Assembly (NCBI RefSeq): GCF_047511655.1
Contig: NC_133394.1
Coordinates: 54,840,501 to 54,904,500, forward strand
DNA from: Castor canadensis
Lineage: Eukaryota; Chordata; Mammalia; Rodentia; Castoridae
DNA length: 64,000 nucleotides
Direction: 5' to 3'
A model generated the notes under the pieces. The model was not told the origin of the DNA, did not search any database, and saw only the letters and a list, made by a program, of their open reading frames with translations. Both the position numbers and the translations under genes were made by a program. Positions 58,881 to 64,000 of the stretch are shown here, piece by piece (within the stretch, counting starts at the first letter, position 1; each line of letters opens with the position of its first letter).

Positions 58881-60625
58881 TGGGAAGTATTTGCTGTACT
58901 TGACTAATTTCTGGTAAAATATCTTAGGTATAATTACAGCCAATTCACTTATTTTACCTAAATTTTGAAGGTATATTTTATAAATGTCCATACACTTTAC
59001 TCACTATTGTTTTCCTTCCAACAGGATGAAAAAGCATGATGACTAGGAAAGATTATCCATTGCTTTTTTTCAAAGATGGCACAGACACAATGGCTTCTGA
59101 AATTCACACTAGTATTTTCTCAAAGTTATGCCCATAAAATATAAAGTTGATTTAAGTTAGGCTTGATAAACATTTTAAAATGAAATACAAGAGAATATAG
59201 AGCAATAGTATCAGAAAACATAACCCAAATTAGGTGAAGTATTGCTTTATAAAACAGGCTTCAGTTATACAGGAAGCTTATGTGTGAGTGTAAGGTGTTA
59301 GATCAGAGTATATACTGCAAATTATGAAAAGTTTAGAAATCATTGCTTCAGAGAACTGGGTTGTAACACAGAAATTAATTCTGTATGTAGCTCTGAGTTG
59401 TTTCTTAACAATTCTCAAATTTCTATTTTGAGGTCTCAGAGTTTCTGTGGAGTTTATTTATCATTTTGTTTTGTATTGAAGGAAAAGTAAGAATTTTTCC
59501 CATATAATTTCTTTTGTGGTAAAGCTGAATGGAATCCCAGGTCCTTTACAGTTTAGTTTTGTAAGTTGGATGGATTTCCTCATTTTCTCATCCATACAAT
59601 AAGCATTAAAAAAAGGAGATGATAAAGTTCCTACAGTTCTTTGAATAAAATAATATGAATGAAGTCCATAACATAGTGGTTGACATATGGTGAGTAATCA
59701 ATAATTGTTAAGTAATATGATCACTGCTGTTTTATATAAGAAGACAGACAATTTTTCACATTTAAATAAAATAATAATTTACTTGGCTTCCCATGATGAA
59801 TCAAGGAAAAAAGTTCATCGATCAAAATAATAGTCTCTGAAACTTTTGCAAATCTATCTAATAGGATAGATTATGAATGTGCTGGTATCATAACTCTCTC
59901 TGGGACTTTCATTATATTTTCACCATTTCATGTTTTATTTCTTCAAAGAATGATATAAAATTGTTGCTAAATCAGTAAGTAATAAATGAAAATTCAGGTT
60001 ATACCATTTTAAAAAAATTTCTTGACAATATTAAAACTAATGTAGCAAATCACATGGGGCCTCTCACATTCTCTGCTAAGGCCTCTAGATGTACAAAAAT
60101 AGTAAATTATTGGTGGGACCATCTCATTAGCTCAATTCATACATTTACGTATTCCACTATGTACATAACCTTTCTTTAGATCTGGGAAAACTTTCACTAG
60201 ATCATTTCACATAATGAAAGCTATTATTTATTTTTAATCAGCAACAAGTGGCATTAGAGATATGTTATTGCTATATATTTTTCTGTTTTTCTAGCAGTGC
60301 TGTTCTGAATTCTGTGAAGAGTTAATAAAAGTGAGGCCTGCTTTTGTACTAGGAGACCAATATCTCTTGTGAAGTTATAAATATTGATCTACCTTCTTCA
60401 TATACTGTGATCAAAACAAGATGGCTCACTTCAAAATATGTGTTATAAACTAAATGACAAATTTGTGTACAGAGAAAGGGAATAAAATCAAGGAATAAAA
60501 TGTAAAAATCAATCTCAATTATGTTTTTTTAACATCAGATGCATAAAAGAAAATTTGAGCTATTTCATTTGGCACACTTCTTTTAAGTTCACTCTGTTCT
60601 ATTTTTATTTGTGTTTGAATTCCAG
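58881..60625. other. AT-rich non-coding stretch with a MIR relic
   Basis: About 59555-59715 (plus) resembles a MIR: TTTCCTCATTTTCTCATCC, then GTGGTTGACATATGGTGAG and CAATAATTGTT. The last ~60 bp (60570-60625) form the pyrimidine-rich acceptor region of the candidate exon. Confidence 0.5.
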
Positions 60626-60769
60626 GGAAGGAGTCTATTTATAAAGCACCTAAAACAAATTGCCAGCACTCTGAGAATGACCTGCTGCTGACCTCAGTAA
60701 GAAAAGCTGAACTAGCAACCAAAAGCATATGTAAGAAGGATGCATGCAGCCCACCTGGGAGAGAAAAAG
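60626..60769 (+). CDS. Candidate internal coding exon, gene unknown
   Basis: A 144-bp segment bounded by a pyrimidine-rich acceptor (TTTGAATTCCAG before 60626) and a strong donor (AAAAAG|GTGAGT at 60769/60770). Only one plus-strand frame is open across it, starting two bases in (60628). It encodes 47 residues rich in Lys, Glu and Ser, including KAPKTNCQHSENDLLLTSV and CKKDACSPPGREK. Entry and exit are both phase 1, so it could be included or skipped without shifting the frame. The composition is polar and unlike the Phe/Ile/Cys-rich chance frames of this AT-rich DNA, and no repeat overlaps it. I do not recognise the protein. It may be a cassette exon of a gene with very large introns, or a chance pattern. 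Confidence 0.4.
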
Positions 60770-63700
60770 GTGAGTAGTTGTTTATTCCTCCTTTTTTCTG
60801 CAACAGACTACAATGTACTCCCATTTATAAAAGAAGAAAAACACCATCAACAAAATGCTTGTCCATCTGTTAACATTTTCCTTCCACTAATGCCCTTTGA
60901 GATTAACTGTGTGGGAGGAAGCAAGGCATGAGATGTACTGTCTTGACTGGTCATGGAAAGGAGGGCATTTTCTACTCAAGTAATTTTTTGCAAAATCAGT
61001 ACACAAGACTTTATTATAAGAAGTAAGCATGAGTTTCATTTGTGCAAAGGACATAGTTTCTTCTTCGGAAATGAGTGGACATCTGCACCTTAATAGAGAG
61101 ATGATGATTAGTCAATAAGTTATAACAAAGGATAAAATGTTTGTGTGCTGGCTCTGAGAAAATAAAGCCTATGTAAGTAGGGTCACTGGGCTTTATAGCT
61201 GGAGGTTGCTTAAAACGTAATAACTTGCTGGATTTAATTGTCCACAAAAATGGAAAGCTGGGAAATACCATGGTGGAAAGAGAGAGAAAAACAAAAACAA
61301 TGTTTTCTACATATTACATTTTACAAACACATTTAAAGCACATTTTTTGTTGTAAAAATGTGAAGTCAGATTTTCACATGCTTTATTCAAAACATCTCCA
61401 ATATTTTCAAAAATCAAAAAAATAAAGTTTCAAATGGAAATAGTTAATTTACAAAGTTCCATGACAAACTATTATGCTGAGCTACTGAGTAACAAAAGAA
61501 AACACCAACATGTGGCACACAAAGTGAGTAAGATCCATCTTCATACACTGAAAGAAGACAACAGACACGTCCATTCTTTATTATTTATGAGACTATTCAC
61601 TAGGCCTTGCACCAGTACATTTGATGGGATCACAAGGGCCATGCCTCTCTCAGAATCTGCAATTTTTTTTTCAACCAGAAAGCAATCAGGAGGATATCCC
61701 TAGTATGCATGTGGGATCACTCAATGGATGAAGTGATATTGAACCACAAGAAATTTTGGATCTTAATTGCTCTATTTGTTCTTTTGAAAAATTTTTGGAA
61801 GATCAAGACTAATTAATTGTTCACTAAGATCTTCTTTCCTTACTGAATGGAGAAGAGTTGTTGAAATTGAAGGGATTCTGAGGCTCTCTAGGAAAAATTT
61901 CAAGAAAAAAAAGGCATGTTGTCTTTCAAGGACACTGTTAGCTTTCATAGAATAGAAAACTAAGTGTCGGAGTGCAAAGAGACTGTCATCTATTCTAGCC
62001 AAAGAGGATGGGTTGGAATGAACTTAATTCTAGCTATGTGACAGAATGTGCTGGTATGAGATTAATACAGTTCCGAACTCTTTGAATCAAATGGGAAGAA
62101 TAAACAAAAAAACCTTTCAGGAAGTTTCCATTCATCCTCTCTCCTTGCATGGCAATCCTCCTTAGGTGGCAAAGAGTGATTGCCCCAGTCCTTGCTCTTT
62201 GCCCTACGCCCATTCTTAAATCACGTTAAAAGAACTGGACATCTGGGACTAAACAATTACTGAATTCAATAAGGAAATAATTCAAGCAGAAAGTCTATTG
62301 TCACCAGAAAGCAATGAAAAATTATTCAAGATAACCTTAAGCCTTCAAACAACAAAGCTGATCTGAAGCTGGTTACTATGTAATTGTGGTCATTTCCTGG
62401 TATTGGCAGCATCACTAAAACATTTGCATTTGCAGGATTATTATTATTATTATTGTTTGATGTAAATGTTCATATTTTTTATCAAATGTTTTGGAAATTT
62501 TTGCCTGTATGAAAAAATAGGATTGGAAATGCATAGTAATTTCCTACTCCTAAGCTTTCTACTTTCTCATGGATGGTGTGGTCTCTTTCCAAGTATTCTA
62601 ACAAATCTAGTAATAACTAGAAAAATGACTGCAGGTGGGCTCTTTGACATAGTCTCTTAGAAATCTATTAAGTTATCTTAAGTAATTATGCATAGTCCAC
62701 CAATTATTACTCTTGTGCCTACTAAGTGCCACAAGCTCTTTGCTCAATATGAGCAAAGTCGTATAAGATGAAGATTCTGCCCTTTTGCACTTTCAAAGAG
62801 AGAAGTTTAAGTTTATGTGAGAAGTGTTTTATTGTCATAAGTGCCATGATAGTAGTAGAGATATTTTGAAAAGACATGCTTAAACTATCATGAGTCTAAA
62901 GCAATTAAAAGATAATTAATGGAGTAACAAATGAGTTTTAAAGTAAAAATATTCTTCTATAACAGGTGTCTGGGTTCTGTAAGGTGGGAAGTCTATACCA
63001 TCAGTAGTGTTATCTTCAAGTACAAAAGTTTCTTATGTATGTGCTTTGACTGAATATCTTGAAATCTACTAAGTGTGTGTCTATGTAATGGAAAACTTAG
63101 AATAATTTCATTGGTAGTATAGAAAAGTATGCCAAAGATGAGAACACAAGAAATGAAGAAAATACGCAAGTGATGTAGAAGATAGTCATTTGTGGCCTGA
63201 GTGAAATTTCTTAACATTATTCTCCCTCCCTAACTGATCACATTTTTAGCCTAAAATACACAATGAAAAACTGGAAGAAAATGGCTAGATTTGAATAACC
63301 TCTACAACATTAAGGAATAAACCAATATTCACTTCATATCCTTCTTTCTGTCTATTCCAAATTTCTAGAGTATATATGAACACACTTTTCCCCTGAGAAA
63401 TTATTTTACCTCAAGTAAAATAATGAAAAGTAAGTAGCAAATTCTCTTTAATAATTGTGTAAAATCTCTTTAATAATTGTGTGTAAAGAAGAGATAAAGT
63501 AATGCATGTTACTAGCCTAAAATAGCTAAAAAATTATTGTTACATTCATACTCACAGCATGATTTAAATTGCTTAATAATAACTTCTAGACTTAAGATGG
63601 AAGATTAGAGACAGGCAGCACTTTCTTGCATCTCCACAAACCTGAAACAAAATCATCAGGTTTGTGGTTCAGGTTCATGGTCAGGAAAATCAAGGGAAGG

Positions 63701-64000
63701 CAACAGAAAACAAAATCCAGATGAAATCCAGAGATATTGAACTTTAGATCTATAAAAGAAACAACAAACTCTAACATAGAGCACTGACCAAAATAGTAGG
63801 GAAGGTGGAGAATCCCTTGGGGCTACAAGCAAAAGAGAAAAGGTAAGCCTCTGGAAGATCCCCAGGTGCACACCATCTTTAACTGTACAAAAATGAAATA
63901 CAAGGTGGGAGATGTATAATACACTGTGCAGCATGCAGACTCAAAGAAAGGAGCCAAACCTCTTAAAAAATGTATAATTATGATGAAGATTGTTCCTCTT
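60770..64000. other. AT-rich non-coding stretch to window end
   Basis: Contains a short (ATT)n microsatellite at 62437-62454 and an 18-bp direct repeat at 63443-63460 and 63465-63482. Short open frames (for example 61434-61703 and 63656-63934) show no recognisable similarity. Confidence 0.45.

Noticed and set aside
1-64000. A novel multi-gene biological system
   Set aside because: Apart from retroelement ORFs, one processed pseudogene and one candidate exon, no coding cluster is visible on either strand.

Overview
The window reads as mammalian, probably rodent, nuclear DNA. It is AT-rich and repeat-rich, with no bacterial-type operons and no intact multi-exon gene visible. Lineage clues are composite SINEs that join a 7SL-derived B1 unit to a tRNA-derived ID unit (B1-dID type), young L1s with an unusual G-rich 3'UTR, and old MIR, L2 and MLT1 relics shared by placental mammals. 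B1-dID elements are known from squirrels, dormice and beavers; a castorimorph (beaver-like) rodent is my best guess, by inference only.

Bases 1-22,130 are almost a wall of L1. L1-A (1-3903, minus) is cut by the window start. L1-B (4409-11294, plus) is full length, with a 15-bp target-site duplication (TSD) carrying one mismatch. L1-C (14929-21735, minus) is close to full length. All three are dead: ORF1 and ORF2 are broken by frameshifts and stops, and L1-B has also lost both aspartates of its reverse-transcriptase FADD motif. SINEs lie between and beside them, including a B1-B1-ID trimer with a perfect 17-bp TSD.

Bases 23,499-25,060 hold the most unusual insert. It is a minus-strand copy of a deleted class I (gammaretrovirus-like) endogenous retrovirus RNA, with a tRNA-His-like primer-binding site, a leader with a splice donor, a broken start of gag with a myristoylation start and a PPPY motif, and a U3 end with AATAAA. 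It ends in poly(A) and is flanked by a perfect 15-bp TSD, so it was apparently pasted in by L1 as a processed retrocopy.

From 25 to 64 kb the DNA is mostly AT-rich single-copy sequence with scattered relics: MaLR LTRs (26.4, 33.4 and 41.4 kb), L2 (32.2 and 58.6 kb), MIR, old L1 tails, short 3'-only L1 inserts (50.1 kb), an L1 that seems to carry a 3' transduction (55.6-56.3 kb), and an RPLP1 processed pseudogene (53.8-54.2 kb) nested in an ancient L1. One 144-bp stretch at 60626-60769 looks like a real internal coding exon (good acceptor, strong donor, open symmetric phase-1 frame). If so, the right part of the window may be intronic. I cannot name the gene.

No new biological system is evident. 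The value here is in retrotransposition biology: the ERV retrocopy, the 3' transduction, antisense reading frames at L1 5' ends, a perfected palindrome in L1-C, and an identical in-frame TGA in all three L1 ORF2s.
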